Part shown: positions 63,901 through 64,000 of the stretch, one piece after another
How the letters are laid out: each line of letters starts with the position of its first letter
Position numbering within the stretch: the first letter of the stretch is position 1
Program-made: the position numbers and the translations under genes
The notes under the pieces: model-generated
What the model was told of the DNA's origin: nothing
Seen by the model: the letters and a program-made list of their open reading frames with translations, nothing else
The model's database searches: none
Origin: Flammula alnicola
Lineage: Eukaryota; Basidiomycota; Agaricomycetes; Agaricales; Strophariaceae
Assembly (NCBI GenBank): GCA_015499995.1
Contig: JADNRV010000001.1
Coordinates: forward strand, 1,426,001 to 1,490,000
Direction: 5' to 3'
Length of the DNA: 64,000 nucleotides

Positions 63901-64000
63901 TGAGTGCAATCTAATCTTCATTTGTTGGAGCAAAACTGATCCAATATCTTATCAGTTGGTGATTCATCTGTTTTGGCTACCAAGAATACATCAACAAGTA

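Overview
The window looks like nuclear DNA of a basidiomycete fungus, most likely an Agaricomycete. Genes are compact and split by many introns of about 45-65 nt with GT..AG ends. They include an ER Hsp90 ending in HDEL, Pch2/TRIP13, Mdm10, Psf3, SmG, eL29, Pkr1 and a TFIIIC subunit. No gene looks bacterial or organellar.

The window has two halves. Positions 1 to about 31,800 are a gene-dense arm with about 17 genes, many in divergent or convergent pairs and no recognisable transposon. In order they are: GRP94-type Hsp90 (+); mitochondrial ribosomal protein uS7m (-); a Ser-rich/charged protein (+); a secreted-type kelch multi-pass membrane protein (-); an unknown nuclear-type protein (+); a C2H2 zinc-finger protein (+); Pch2/TRIP13 (+); a mitochondrial PPR protein (-); snRNP SmG (-); an RGG/Ser/Pro-rich protein (+); Mdm10 of ERMES (-); an unknown protein (-) divergent from a kinase with an MLKL-like helical N terminus (+); Pkr1 (+) convergent with GINS subunit Psf3 (-); a small mitochondrial protein (+); a TFIIIC Tau95-like subunit (+) convergent with eL29 (-).

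From about 31,800 to the end the DNA is AT-rich and built of mobile elements. Verified by matching termini and target-site duplications (TSDs) are: a gag-only LTR element (32,375-33,936, TSD gctga), a TA-flanked MITE (34,081-34,347), a solo LTR (36,056-36,565, TSD gtgat), a full-length Ty3/Gypsy chromovirus (42,089-49,530, TSD cagcc), a full-length Ty1/Copia element on the minus strand (50,825-56,385, TSD cgcaa) and a long hairpin MITE with a 10-bp TSD (61,695-62,089). There are also relics of a RecQ-like helicase, a BED-finger hAT transposase, a second Gypsy 3' end, and tRNA-like SINE heads.

Two things stand out. First, the repeat-rich half holds at least seven short arrays. In each, one short word is reiterated in both orientations, and each locus has its own word (for example TGGACTCC, TGGAAT, ACTCATGAGT, AGACCAGT, AAGGCTTA, TGGGTATGGG, GAACCGG). 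Some arrays belong to a composite repeat with a shared body, a tRNA-like box and a G-rich tail. I do not know a described class that fits. Second, the Gypsy element carries a Tf1-like self-priming signal (11 nt of the inferred mRNA 5' end exactly complementary to the primer site) and an extra 3' reading frame with two zinc knuckles downstream of its chromodomain.

Caution: several conserved genes between 3.6 and 15 kb, and both large retrotransposons, change frame by one base at points that introns do not explain. This may be base-calling error or real decay. Exon limits in those genes are approximate.
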